A stretch of DNA of 64,000 nucleotides, taken from positions 33,557-97,556 of the forward strand of contig JBEBRN010000001.1 of NCBI GenBank assembly GCA_040394775.1, read 5' to 3'. Below, one piece after another: positions 51,681-60,177 of the stretch. This DNA is from 40-80 sp040394775. Its GTDB lineage: Bacteria > Bacteroidota > Bacteroidia > Flavobacteriales_D > Crocinitomicaceae. Both the position numbers and the translations under genes were made by a program. How positions within the stretch are numbered: position 1 is the stretch's first letter; every line of letters begins with the position of its first letter. The notes beneath the pieces are model-generated. The model was not told where the DNA came from and made no database searches. It saw only the letters and a list, made by a program, of their open reading frames with translations.

Positions 51681-52691
51681 TCACTCCTTCCAGAAATTTT
51701 TTCTTTGAAGATAACGCGCAAGATAAACAAGTCCAAGCATCACAGGAACTTCCCAAAATAATCCCATCGTCGTTCCTAAAGCAGCTTGAGAACCTAATCC
51801 AAACAATCCAATCGCTGTGGCAATTGCTATTTCAAAATGACTCGAAGAACCAATTAAGACCGTTATCACCGCTTCTTTGTATTTTAATTTAAACAGTCGT
51901 GTCATCAGAACATTAAAGCCAACTATCACCACGAAACCAATTAATAACGGCACTGAAACTAAGAGCATTTCTTGTGGATTGTGAATCAGTACTTCACCAT
52001 TCAAAGCGAATAATACGATTAAGGTGATTAGCAAAGCGACGATAGCAATCTTTCCGACAGCCACTTTGTAAACATTCTCGAACCATTCTTTTCCCTTACG
52101 TCGAACCAAAAGTGTTTTGGAAATAAACCCTGCGAGCATAGGAAAACCAATAAAAATAAGAACCGAAAGAAAAAGTTCATATCGGTCAATCATAATTCCC
52201 TGAATACCTGTTAATAACACAACAACAGGCGCATATAAAAACATAATCGTTATCGTGTTGATACTGGTTGTGATGACATTTTGTTCTTGATTTCCATTCG
52301 CCATACTTCCCCAAACAATCACCATGGCCGTACATGGACTGGATCCTAATAAAATCAACGCCACAATTAATTGATCTTTTCCTTCTAAAAAGTAATAAGC
52401 CAAACCAGCTGTTACTAAAGGAGCAACGACCCAATTGGAAAGCAACGAAAGTAAAATAGGTTTGGGCGATTTCGCTAGTTTTTTCACTTCACTCATTTGA
52501 AAATTGAGTAAAGCAGGATACATCATCAGAAATAAACAGATGCCAATTGGAACAGAGACATTTCCCCATTTCCATTCATCCAACCAAATGCTAACACCCG
52601 GAATATAGAGGGAAAATCCAATGCCAACGAGCATACAAAGAAAGACCCACAGCCACAGATATCGTTCAAAAACTCCTAATGCTTTTTCCAT
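51681..52691 (-). CDS. ACR3-like arsenite/organic anion efflux permease
   Basis: A ten-helix transporter of 336 residues (from the ATG at 52691) of the bile-acid/arsenite/riboflavin superfamily. The Cys in SPCTAMV (helix 4 region) and the SSHFEIAIATAIGLFGLGS ... WEVPVMLGLVYLA block are those of ACR3. No arsR, arsC or other ars gene is adjacent, so arsenite export is likely but not proven. A longer start at 52724 in the same frame is less likely. Confidence 0.8.
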   Translation of the reverse strand: MEKALGVFERYLWLWVFLCMLVGIGFSLYIPGVSIWLDEWKWGNVSVPIGICLFLMMYPALLNFQMSEVKKLAKSPKPILLSLLSNWVVAPLVTAGLAYYFLEGKDQLIVALILLGSSPCTAMVIVWGSMANGNQEQNVITTSINTITIMFLYAPVVVLLTGIQGIMIDRYELFLSVLIFIGFPMLAGFISKTLLVRRKGKEWFENVYKVAVGKIAIVALLITLIVLFALNGEVLIHNPQEMLLVSVPLLIGFVVIVGFNVLMTRLFKLKYKEAVITVLIGSSSHFEIAIATAIGLFGLGSQAALGTTMGLFWEVPVMLGLVYLARYLQRKNFWKE

Positions 52692-52857
52692 GTTCCAAAG
52701 GTATAAATAAGTAGAAAAACACAATAAAAATGCACATTTTACTTTCCTCTATTCTAGTAGAAGCCCAACGAAATTTTTGAATTATTGTAAGATTTACAAA
52801 ACACTTTAACTACATTTTTAATATATTGACGTTTTTTACCGCACAATCTAAAATCCT

Positions 52858-53211
52858 ATGCACATAGAAGAACTACAACAATTTTGTTTATCACTAAAAG
52901 GAACAGAACAGAAATTGCCTTTTGGGGATGATACGCTGGTGTTTTATGTAAAAGGAAAACTATTTTGTCTCGCCAATATAAGTTCATTTGAAGCAATTAA
53001 TTTAAAATGTGATCCTGAAGAAGCTATTATGCTGAGAGAACAATATAGCGATGTCATTCCAGGTTATCACATGAACAAAAAACATTGGAATAGTGTGAAA
53101 GTCAACGGTGATTTGCCAAGGAAACTAATAGAAAAATGGATTGTCGATTCGTATAATTTAGTGGTTTCTGGACTAACTAAAAAGCTACAACAAGAGTTGA
53201 AAGACGAATAA
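52858..53211 (+). CDS. MmcQ/YjbR-family protein
   Basis: A 117-residue protein of the MmcQ/YjbR (CyaY-like fold) family: LSLKGTEQKLPFGDDTLVFYVKGKLFCL at the start, then YHMNKKHWNSVKVNGDLP and WIVDSYNLVVSGL. It is first in a run of three small genes with DUF6157 and Cdd1-like proteins. DNA binding has been proposed for the family, but the function is not established. Confidence 0.88.
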   Translation: MHIEELQQFCLSLKGTEQKLPFGDDTLVFYVKGKLFCLANISSFEAINLKCDPEEAIMLREQYSDVIPGYHMNKKHWNSVKVNGDLPRKLIEKWIVDSYNLVVSGLTKKLQQELKDE

Positions 53212-53222
53212 AAACAAATCAC

Positions 53223-53639
53223 ATGAAAACACACACTACTAATTATACGAATACATTTATCGAAATCGCAGAAGATTGTCCTGTAAATAAAGGAGAGATT
53301 CCACCTGTAAAAGGAGAAAAAAAATCAGTAGCGAATCGACAATTTGAACTGTTGGAGAAAAATCCTTACAAGTTTACTTCCGACGATATTTTGTTTCAAG
53401 TTTTCGCGGATAAAAACGACTTGACAAAAAGTGAATATGAAGCAGAACGGTGTCAATTTTTCTCCAAAGGACAACCGTGTTTTCGTACTTCTCCATTGAC
53501 AAAACGATATGGCTTTGGAATTCATTGCAACGAAAAAGGACAAATTGCACTTTATGGAGCTGAAACAGAAGAATATGCACGATTCATAGCTGACAAGAAT
53601 ATCAAAAAAGTAAAAGCGATGCGATCCACTCGAGCATAA
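53223..53639 (+). CDS. DUF6157-family protein
   Basis: A 138-residue cytosolic protein matching the DUF6157 pattern: TTNYTNTFIEIAEDCP at the start, QFELLEKNPYKFTSDDILF, CFRTSPLTKRYGFGIH and a final basic stretch. It is 11 bases after the MmcQ/YjbR gene and 18 bases before the Cdd1-like gene, so the three are probably cotranscribed. Function unknown. Confidence 0.82.
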   Translation: MKTHTTNYTNTFIEIAEDCPVNKGEIPPVKGEKKSVANRQFELLEKNPYKFTSDDILFQVFADKNDLTKSEYEAERCQFFSKGQPCFRTSPLTKRYGFGIHCNEKGQIALYGAETEEYARFIADKNIKKVKAMRSTRA

Positions 53640-53657
53640 GAAGTTATTAGAGAAAAG

Positions 53658-53951
53658 ATGAATAAAATAACACCAACGAAAGAACAAATCTTAAAAGAAT
53701 TTCAAACGATTCCAGGCATAGGAAAAGCATGTTCTTTAGATTTGTGGAACATTGGAATTCGAAGTATTTCTGAATTGAAAGGAAAAAACCCGAGTGTTCT
53801 TTATGACCAATTAAATACATTGAGTGGTGAAACACATGATATTTGTATGCTTTATACATTTCGTTGCGCGGTCTATTTTGCTACCGAAGAAAATCACGAA
53901 AATGAAAAATTGAATTGGTGGTATTGGAAAGATAAGAATTATAATGAGTGA
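53658..53951 (+). CDS. Cdd1-type helix-hairpin-helix protein
   Basis: A 97-residue protein with one helix-hairpin-helix near residues 14-42 (FQTIPGIGKACSLDLWNIGI, then SISELKG) and the Cdd1 signature YTFRCAVYFATEENHENEKLNWWYW at the C-terminus. Helix-hairpin-helix proteins bind DNA without sequence specificity; the role of Cdd1 is unknown. Confidence 0.88.
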   Translation: MNKITPTKEQILKEFQTIPGIGKACSLDLWNIGIRSISELKGKNPSVLYDQLNTLSGETHDICMLYTFRCAVYFATEENHENEKLNWWYWKDKNYNE

Positions 53952-54079
53952 GAGAATGGAAAGTGAATTGGATTTATTTTTTAATTCAATCTCAAAACAA
54001 TAACAATTTTGACCGTAAAAGACTGATTTAAATTAACTTACAGATGGTTGGGTTCTTTTATCAATTTATAAATAATTTG

Positions 54080-54087
54080 TATATTTG
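54080..54087 (+). promoter_or_regulatory. -7 element upstream of the GldM-like gene
   Basis: TATATTTG, an exact TAnnTTTG match, 78 bases before the ATG at 54165. No TTG is found at the preferred -33 distance. Confidence 0.4.
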
Positions 54088-54164
54088 AAAGAGAGTCAAA
54101 TAGATGAATAACGTAATTGGGGATCATATAATAAATCTACAAGACATTTAAACCTGCAACAACA

Positions 54165-55157
54165 ATGGGAAAACCAACATATTATTTTATTTTAATTATA
54201 ACTATCCTTTTATTGACTTTAAACCCAACGGACAGTCTTGCAAAAGGCATGGCAGGATCTTATATTATATCAGGTGTAGCGATGACCAAAAGAGGAGATA
54301 CACTAAGAAATGAACAACTTTTAATGTACTTTAAAGACAAGGTAGATACGCTAAATACCGACTGGAATGGATATTATCAAGCAACAATATCTTGGGAGAC
54401 GCCTTGTCCTTCAGGGTTAAAACTTTCTCAGATAAAACGTTTAACGAAAGAGATAAACCCAAAATATATTTACTTTTCGTTTAAAAATAATAAAATTAAA
54501 GTAAGAAATGATTGGGAAAACTATATGTATGAAGTCTCAAATAACCCAGATAATCAGGACAAAAAGGAAAATTTAATTTTTCCAATTATAGCGCCCTTTC
54601 AAAATGAGAACATATTTGTAAAACTACCAAACACTTATTTTATATACGCAGGATATGATAACATTATAAAAGTGAGTTTTAATAAAAAGAGCGTAAAAAA
54701 TCTCATCTTGAAATGTGATAATTGTGATACTATAAAACCCTCTCGTGTTAATAAAAATGAATGGATAATAAGAGGTATAAAAGTGGGTGAATTAAATATT
54801 AAGGTAAAAAATGAAAAAGGAGAAGAAGTCGCTCGTGAAACATTTTATGTGCTTCCACCACCAGATCCAGACGTTTTATTAGATGGAAAAAGTGCCGCAT
54901 CTCTTATCGATAAAATTCCATCTCAAATAGAGTTAAAAATGCCTTCTTCAATTCCACTAATATTAACATTTATGACTATAAGTTGGGAAGCAAAGGTCGA
55001 TGGAACAACGTTTTCTGGAACAGGAAAACATTTCAACAAAGATTTTATCGATTATATTACAGCTAAAAGATCAGGCACAATACACTTCAAAATCAATTAT
55101 AGGGACCCATTTAGAGAAGATGAAGTATTTGAAATATTTCAATATTCATTTGAATAA
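54165..55157 (+). CDS. Exported protein with a GldM-like C-terminal domain
   Basis: A 330-residue protein with a signal peptide (about residues 1-26). Residues 30-80 resemble a carboxypeptidase-regulatory-like beta sandwich. From about residue 155 the order NTYFIYAGYDNIIKVSF, WIIRGIKVGELNIKVKN and ETFYVLPPPDPDVLLDGKS follows the C-terminal Ig-like domains of GldM (a VYRGVDNPVSIS-type strand, then R(I/V)PDP...GG). GldM is the motor-linked rod of type IX secretion. This protein has no GldM N-terminal membrane helix or coiled region and no gld neighbours. Confidence 0.65.
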   Translation: MGKPTYYFILIITILLLTLNPTDSLAKGMAGSYIISGVAMTKRGDTLRNEQLLMYFKDKVDTLNTDWNGYYQATISWETPCPSGLKLSQIKRLTKEINPKYIYFSFKNNKIKVRNDWENYMYEVSNNPDNQDKKENLIFPIIAPFQNENIFVKLPNTYFIYAGYDNIIKVSFNKKSVKNLILKCDNCDTIKPSRVNKNEWIIRGIKVGELNIKVKNEKGEEVARETFYVLPPPDPDVLLDGKSAASLIDKIPSQIELKMPSSIPLILTFMTISWEAKVDGTTFSGTGKHFNKDFIDYITAKRSGTIHFKINYRDPFREDEVFEIFQYSFE

Positions 55158-55185
55158 TAGCGTCTTAAACTAGTAGATAATAAAA

Positions 55186-55902
55186 ATGAAAAAAGCAATA
55201 ATCGTCGGTGCGACATCAGGAATAGGAAAAGAACTTGCGCAACTTTTAGTTAGCCATAATTATAAAGTGGGCATTACAGGAAGAAGAACTGAATTACTAG
55301 AAGAACTGAAATCGCAAAACCCAAATGCTTTTTTCACACGCACTTTTGATGTAACGGACACCGCAATCATTGAAGAAAACTTAAACGCTTTGGTGGCTGA
55401 GTTGGGTGGACTTGACTTGCTCATCATAAGTTCAGGAACAGGAGCTATCAACTTAAAACTTGATTTTGAGATTGAGAATAGAACCATTGATACGAATGTA
55501 AGCGGTTTTACTTGCGCCGCCGATTGGGGATTCAATTATTTTCAAAACCAAAAATCAGGACATTTAGTGGCCATAAGTTCCATTGCTGGACTTCGAGGAA
55601 GTGGCGTTGCACCATCTTATTATGCCACAAAAGCTTTTCAAATAAATTATTTAGAGGGTTTACGACAAAAAGCGAAGAAAACCAAGCAACCGATTTATGT
55701 GACGGATATAAGACCAGGTTTTGTTGATACAGCGATGGCGCTAGGTGATGGTCAATTTTGGGTTTCGACTGTTGAAAAAGCTACTCAACAAATCTTTAAT
55801 GCGATAAAGCGAAAGAAGAAAATAGTTTATGTGACGAAACGTTGGCGAATTATTGCGGTCGTTTTAAAGCGATTACCGAGGTGGATCTATGATAGAATGT
55901 GA
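55186..55902 (+). CDS. Short-chain dehydrogenase/reductase
   Basis: A 238-residue classical SDR. The NAD(P)-binding motif is GATSGIGKEL (residues 8-17), Arg in TGRRT favours NADP, and the catalytic Ser/Tyr/Lys are in AISSIAG and YYATKAF. The PG motif DIRPGFVDT follows. The C-terminus ends in a basic, membrane-associating-looking helix (VVLKRLPRWIYDRM). It precedes the cassette array and is not part of it. Substrate unknown. Confidence 0.93.
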   Translation: MKKAIIVGATSGIGKELAQLLVSHNYKVGITGRRTELLEELKSQNPNAFFTRTFDVTDTAIIEENLNALVAELGGLDLLIISSGTGAINLKLDFEIENRTIDTNVSGFTCAADWGFNYFQNQKSGHLVAISSIAGLRGSGVAPSYYATKAFQINYLEGLRQKAKKTKQPIYVTDIRPGFVDTAMALGDGQFWVSTVEKATQQIFNAIKRKKKIVYVTKRWRIIAVVLKRLPRWIYDRM

Positions 55903-55971
55903 GGAATGTTTAGGAAGTAAGCGATTGATTAACGATATTTTATATATTTACACCAACAAAAGAAAAACGAC

Positions 55972-56091
55972 ATGAATTATTCAACTTTTGAAATATCAGA
56001 TATGAATGGTAAACGATTAAAAACGGGTTTGTCATTGATTGCTAATAAGTTAACTAGCAAGGGTATAATGGATGTTTACCCAATTGGGTAA
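55972..56091 (+). pseudogene. Remnant resembling a type IX sorting domain
   Basis: A 39-codon frame whose product starts MNYSTFEISDMNGKRLKTG, with KLTSKGIMDV following. This resembles the middle of a type A sorting domain (I-DMNGK-L--G, then a short gap and L--G---V), but there is no signal peptide, no cargo and the usual end is missing. Its stop codon lies inside the 20-base palindrome at the left edge of the cassette array, so it may have been cut by cassette insertion. Confidence 0.4.
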
Positions 56092-56108
56092 ACCGAGACG
56101 TTAGGGCA
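56074..56108. repeat. Left-edge site of the cassette array (palindrome plus core)
   Basis: A perfect 20-base palindrome (GTTTACCCAA and complement, 56074-56093), a six-base spacer CGAGAC, and the core GTTAGGGCA (56100-56108). The layout of hairpin arm, short spacer and core matches the right half of the attC-like sites farther right. A left core complementary to a previous cassette is not visible, so this may be the recombination point at the array's start. Confidence 0.6.
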
Positions 56109-56132
56109 CATGCTAGAAAGACAGCACTTGTA

Positions 56133-56666
56133 ATGAAGAACATAATATTCATAGGAGGTATTCATGGAGTTGGCAAGGGAACACTTTGCAGAAAAGTTTG
56201 CAATGACCTTTATCTACGACATTTAAGTGCAAGTGAAGTATTGAAGTGGGAAGAAATCAGCGAGAAGGAAAACAAATTGGTAAAAGATTTTACACTTACT
56301 CAAAATCGGTTAATTAATAACCTTCAACAGATTGTTAGGGAAAATGAAAGATATGTTCTTGATGGTCACTATTGTTTATTGAATAAAGACAATGTTCCTG
56401 AAAAAATTGACTTTGATACATTCAAAACATTAAATCCCTTTGCATTCATTATTGTTGTAGATGACGTTCAAGAAATTAAAAAACGACTAGAGAACCGTGA
56501 CAATAGAGAATATGATTTTGATTTACTTTTAAAATTCCAGGAACTAGAACTTGAGTACTCAAAAGAATTGGCAGAACAGCTTAATAAACCACATTTGACT
56601 CTTAAATCTGAGGAATCCAATAACTTTAAAACATTTTTATACGATGAGAATTTTACTCGACACTAA
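56133..56666 (+). CDS. P-loop kinase-like protein (cassette 1)
   Basis: A 177-residue P-loop NTPase with Walker A GGIHGVGKGT (residues 8-17), like adenylate-kinase and AAA_17/18-type nucleoside kinases. A lid-like region with RLENRDNREYDFD near residue 120 and a DGHYCL acceptor-binding segment near residue 78 support a kinase that phosphorylates a small molecule or RNA end. It overlaps the next gene by 23 bases. It is the first gene of cassette 1, starting 32 bases after the core. The substrate is not known. Confidence 0.8.
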   Translation: MKNIIFIGGIHGVGKGTLCRKVCNDLYLRHLSASEVLKWEEISEKENKLVKDFTLTQNRLINNLQQIVRENERYVLDGHYCLLNKDNVPEKIDFDTFKTLNPFAFIIVVDDVQEIKKRLENRDNREYDFDLLLKFQELELEYSKELAEQLNKPHLTLKSEESNNFKTFLYDENFTRH

Positions 56667-58155
56667 CATTATTATACATCGTGAAGCCAGTAGGGTTTAC
56701 AATCAAGATATTGGTTTGTTATTCAATTGGATAGATAAGCTTCATTATGAAAAGTGTGTACACCCTTTAACAATCGAAGAAATTGGGTCCTATCAGGATG
56801 AGGAAGTTGTAAATACCATGCGTGTTAAAATTGGCAACTATAATCAACTTAAGACAGATTCACCCGAAACAGAGCAGATATCCATTCTTAGAGAGGCTGA
56901 TAAGTCCCGAAATGACTTTATCGACACAAGCCTTCTAAAGGAGGTTCTAAATAGTAGAGTCGACTTTTTAATCACCGAGGATAAGGGTATTCATAGGAAG
57001 GCAAAATTCTTAGGCATTGCCGACAAAATTTATAAGATTGACGCTTTCATTGACAAATGCACTTCTGAAAATCCTGATTTAAAAGATTATAAAGTACTTT
57101 CCGTCAAGAAAGATTACTTTGGAAATATCAATTTAAAAGATGAATTTTTCCAATCGTTTTTGGAAGATTATGGCGAATTTGAGACTTGGTTTAATAAGAA
57201 AGCCGACAATATTTCTTATGTGTGTATTACTGATGGTAATGTAAAAGCATTCTTGTATCTGAAGATTGAAAATGCAGGAAGTGAGAGTTATGCAGATATT
57301 AAGCCTGCATTCGACCAAAAAAAGAGATTAAAAATTGGCACATTCAAAGTAACTTCCACAGGATATAAATTAGGTGAACGATTTTTGAAAATCATTTTCG
57401 ATAATGCGATTGCCAATATGGTTGATGAAATCTATGTCACAATCTTCGATAAGAGAGATGAACAAAGAAGATTAATTGCCCTTTTGGAAGAATGGGGATT
57501 CAAGTATTGGGGGGAGAAAGAAACAAAGAATGGAAGTGAAAGAGTTTTTGTGAGGGATTTTACCAAGAAAGTCCTCGAAAATCCAAGAGAGTGTTTTCCA
57601 TTTATAAGAAGAAGTTCACGAGTTTTTTTAAATCCGATTTGGCCTGATTATCATACAGAACTGTTTCCAGACTCATATTTAAATAATGAATCTCCATTGG
57701 ATTATGTCGAAAATGCACCCCATAGAAATGCACTAAAGAAGGTTTATATTTCTCGTTCATTCAATAAAGACTTGGTTCGTGGGGATATTATACTATTTTA
57801 CAGAACAGGTGGATATCATGAAAGTGTAATATCAACTATTGGCGTTGTAGAGAGTGTAATAACGAATATTGCCAGTGAAGCTGAATTTATTAGACTATGC
57901 CGAAAACGAAGTATATTTAAAGATGATGAGTTAAGCCATTGGTGGAATTTCAGAAAATACAACCGACCTTTCATTGTTAACTTTCTTTACATAGACTCAT
58001 TCCCAAAACCGAAGGTTAATTTAAAAAGACTCATAGAGATTGGGTTAATAAATTCAGTAAATGACGCACCACGTGGATTTGTACAAATTGGAAATGATAA
58101 ATTTGAAGAATTTTTAAAAGAAGCTAGAGCAAATGAAAATTATATTGTCGATTAA
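56644..58155 (+). CDS. PIN-GNAT-EVE/ASCH-like fusion protein (cassette 1)
   Basis: A 503-residue three-domain protein. Residues 1-135: PIN-type nuclease, LLDTNIII with Asp6, Glu45/46, Asp91 or Asp94 and Asp113 in ITEDKG. Residues about 190-305: GNAT acetyltransferase fold with KLGERFLKIIFDNAIANMVDEIYV and LLEEWGFKYWG. Residues about 330-503: a domain with KKVYISRSF and RGDIILFYRTGG typical of the EVE/ASCH (PUA-like) group that reads modified bases. PIN, GNAT and ASCH parts are combined in predicted RNA-targeting or toxin-like proteins. The 23-base overlaps on both sides indicate coupled translation with the kinase and ASCH protein. Confidence 0.8.
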   Translation: MRILLDTNIIIHREASRVYNQDIGLLFNWIDKLHYEKCVHPLTIEEIGSYQDEEVVNTMRVKIGNYNQLKTDSPETEQISILREADKSRNDFIDTSLLKEVLNSRVDFLITEDKGIHRKAKFLGIADKIYKIDAFIDKCTSENPDLKDYKVLSVKKDYFGNINLKDEFFQSFLEDYGEFETWFNKKADNISYVCITDGNVKAFLYLKIENAGSESYADIKPAFDQKKRLKIGTFKVTSTGYKLGERFLKIIFDNAIANMVDEIYVTIFDKRDEQRRLIALLEEWGFKYWGEKETKNGSERVFVRDFTKKVLENPRECFPFIRRSSRVFLNPIWPDYHTELFPDSYLNNESPLDYVENAPHRNALKKVYISRSFNKDLVRGDIILFYRTGGYHESVISTIGVVESVITNIASEAEFIRLCRKRSIFKDDELSHWWNFRKYNRPFIVNFLYIDSFPKPKVNLKRLIEIGLINSVNDAPRGFVQIGNDKFEEFLKEARANENYIVD

Positions 58156-58519
58156 ACCAGAGTTTGCAAACAAGATTTTTGAAGGAGATAAAAAATTCGA
58201 ATTCAGAAGAAGCATCTTTAAAAACAAAAATGTTTCGAAAGTCATTGTTTACGCATCTTCTCCGATAAGTAAAGTTATTGGGGAGTTTGAAATTGGGGAA
58301 ATTCTCTTCAAAGACCTAAATACACTTTGGGACGAAACTAAAGAGTATTCGGGAATTACAGAAGACTATTTTTACGACTATTTTGTCGGCAAGGAAAATG
58401 GATTTGCCCTTGAAGTTAAAAGAGCCAAGAGATATAAAAAGGAACTTTGTATAAAGGAATCCTTTGGCAAAGTACCACCACAATCTTTTGCATACTATGA
58501 AGAAAGCACGATGCCCTAA
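58133..58519 (+). CDS. ASCH-domain protein (cassette 1)
   Basis: A 128-residue protein with an ASCH domain over nearly its full length: LSIKPEFANKIFEGDKKFEFRR at the start (conserved Lys and Glu/Arg), then VIVYASSPISKVIGEFEIGEI and a C-terminal PQSFAYYEE. ASCH proteins bind RNA; E. coli YqfB is a nuclease/amidohydrolase of this fold. It overlaps the PIN-GNAT gene by 23 bases. The start of the attC-like site overlaps its last codons. Confidence 0.85.
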   Translation: MKIILSIKPEFANKIFEGDKKFEFRRSIFKNKNVSKVIVYASSPISKVIGEFEIGEILFKDLNTLWDETKEYSGITEDYFYDYFVGKENGFALEVKRAKRYKKELCIKESFGKVPPQSFAYYEESTMP

Positions 58520-58649
58520 CATCACCTATACGCAAGCAGGGGTTTCGTGCTTCGTAGGACAGGAAAGAAGTAAATTTAAAGTTCAGTTCTTCGTAGGAAG
58601 TTTAGTGGTAAAAAGCCCTGCCTGCGTATAGCTGAGGACCGTTGTGCGT
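58513..58649. repeat. attC-like site between cassettes 1 and 2
   Basis: Left core TGCCCTAAC (58512-58520, pairs with the core of cassette 1), left arm TATACGCAAGCAGGG (58527-58541), right arm CCCTGCCTGCGTATA (58616-58630, one mismatch), spacer, right core GTTGTGCGT (58641-58649). Length about 137 bases. CTTCGTAGGA occurs twice in the loop, and the loop also has GTTTCGTGCTTCG, shared with the site at 62314. Confidence 0.8.
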
Positions 58650-58704
58650 CATGCTAAAAGAAACGACAGTGCTAAAAATTAACATTAAAGAATAGACAAG
58701 AGAA

Positions 58705-60168
58705 ATGCTTTTTAACTCAATCGACTTTGCGATTTTCTTACCGATAGTTTTTATACTCTATTGGTTTGTTATAGACAAAAACTTAAAACTCCAAAACTTT
58801 TTAATAGTTGCAGCGAGTTATTTATTTTACGGTTGGTGGGATTGGAGATTTCTATCATTGATTTTATTCAGCACCATAGTTGACTATACTATTGGACGAC
58901 AATTAAGAAATGAAGAAAACCAACTTAAACGTAAAATTCTACTATGGACAAGTATTTTAGTTAATCTTGGATTTTTAGGGTTCTTCAAATACTATAATTT
59001 CTTTCTTGACAACTTTATTACTGCGTTTTCATTTTTTGGAACAGAAATAAAAGCCAATTCTTTGAATATCATTTTGCCTGTAGGAATTAGCTTTTATACA
59101 TTTCAAACTTTAAGTTACAGTATTGATGTTTACAAACGAAAACTTGAACCAACAAAAGACTTTATTGCTTTTTCTGCATTCGTTAGTTTCTTTCCGCAAC
59201 TAGTTGCGGGACCAATTGAAAGAGCTACACATTTACTTCCTCAATTTTATAAAAAACGCACCTTTGATTATTCAAAAGCAGTTGACGGAATGCGGCAAAT
59301 ACTTTGGGGTTTGTTCAAAAAGATTGTGATTGCTGACAACTGTGCAGAATATGCAAACTTGATTTTCAATAATTCGGCAGATTATTCTGGAAGCACTTTA
59401 GTTCTTGGTGCTTTATTCTTTACATTTCAAATTTACGGAGACTTTTCAGGCTATTCTGACATTGCCATTGGAACTTCCAGACTTTTCGGTTTTGATTTGA
59501 TGCGGAACTTCAACTTTCCATATTTTTCTAGAGATATAGCGGAATTTTGGAGACGATGGCATATTTCACTTTCAACCTGGTTTAGAGATTATCTCTACAT
59601 ACCATTAGGCGGAAGTCGTGGTGGTACTTGGATGAAAGTAAGAAATACTTTTATTATTTTCATTTTAAGTGGTTTTTGGCACGGTGCAAATTGGACATTT
59701 ATAGTTTGGGGAGCATTAAATGCAATTTACTTCTTACCTCTTTTGTTAACCAACAATAACCGTAATAATCTTGAAACAATAGCACAAGGAAAGTTCTTCC
59801 CAAGCATTAAAGAATTTTCTTTTATGCTACTAACTTTTGGATTGACTGTTTTTGCGTGGATATTTTTTAGAGCTGAAAATATTGGACATGCTTGGCATTT
59901 TATACAAGATATGTTTATTGGTCTTACAACAAAAAGTGGGTATGTCCAGACGATTAATTTACTTTATTGGAAAATAGGATTAGCGATACCAACTATCATT
60001 TTGTTATTCATCTTGGTTGAATGGCTTGGAAGAGAAGGTCAATACGCAATTTCCGCTATAGGTCTAAAGTGGAAACGCCCGATAAGATATGCAATGTATT
60101 ATGCAATTATTGTTGCAATATTTTGGTTTGGCGGCAAAGAACAACAATTTATTTATTTTCAATTTTAG
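58705..60168 (+). CDS. MBOAT-family membrane O-acyltransferase (cassette 2)
   Basis: A 487-residue membrane enzyme of the AlgI/DltB type with about ten helices. Catalytic His is in ILSGFWHGANWTFIVWG; the upstream signature FPQLVAGPIERATHLLPQ and RDIAEFWRRWHISLSTWFRDYLYIPLGGSRGG are characteristic of bacterial MBOATs that acetylate exopolysaccharide or cell-wall polymers. It is followed 9 bases later by an SGNH-like protein, the usual partner that completes the transfer outside. The cassette carries both. Confidence 0.94.
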   Translation: MLFNSIDFAIFLPIVFILYWFVIDKNLKLQNFLIVAASYLFYGWWDWRFLSLILFSTIVDYTIGRQLRNEENQLKRKILLWTSILVNLGFLGFFKYYNFFLDNFITAFSFFGTEIKANSLNIILPVGISFYTFQTLSYSIDVYKRKLEPTKDFIAFSAFVSFFPQLVAGPIERATHLLPQFYKKRTFDYSKAVDGMRQILWGLFKKIVIADNCAEYANLIFNNSADYSGSTLVLGALFFTFQIYGDFSGYSDIAIGTSRLFGFDLMRNFNFPYFSRDIAEFWRRWHISLSTWFRDYLYIPLGGSRGGTWMKVRNTFIIFILSGFWHGANWTFIVWGALNAIYFLPLLLTNNNRNNLETIAQGKFFPSIKEFSFMLLTFGLTVFAWIFFRAENIGHAWHFIQDMFIGLTTKSGYVQTINLLYWKIGLAIPTIILLFILVEWLGREGQYAISAIGLKWKRPIRYAMYYAIIVAIFWFGGKEQQFIYFQF

Positions 60169-60177
60169 GATATATCG

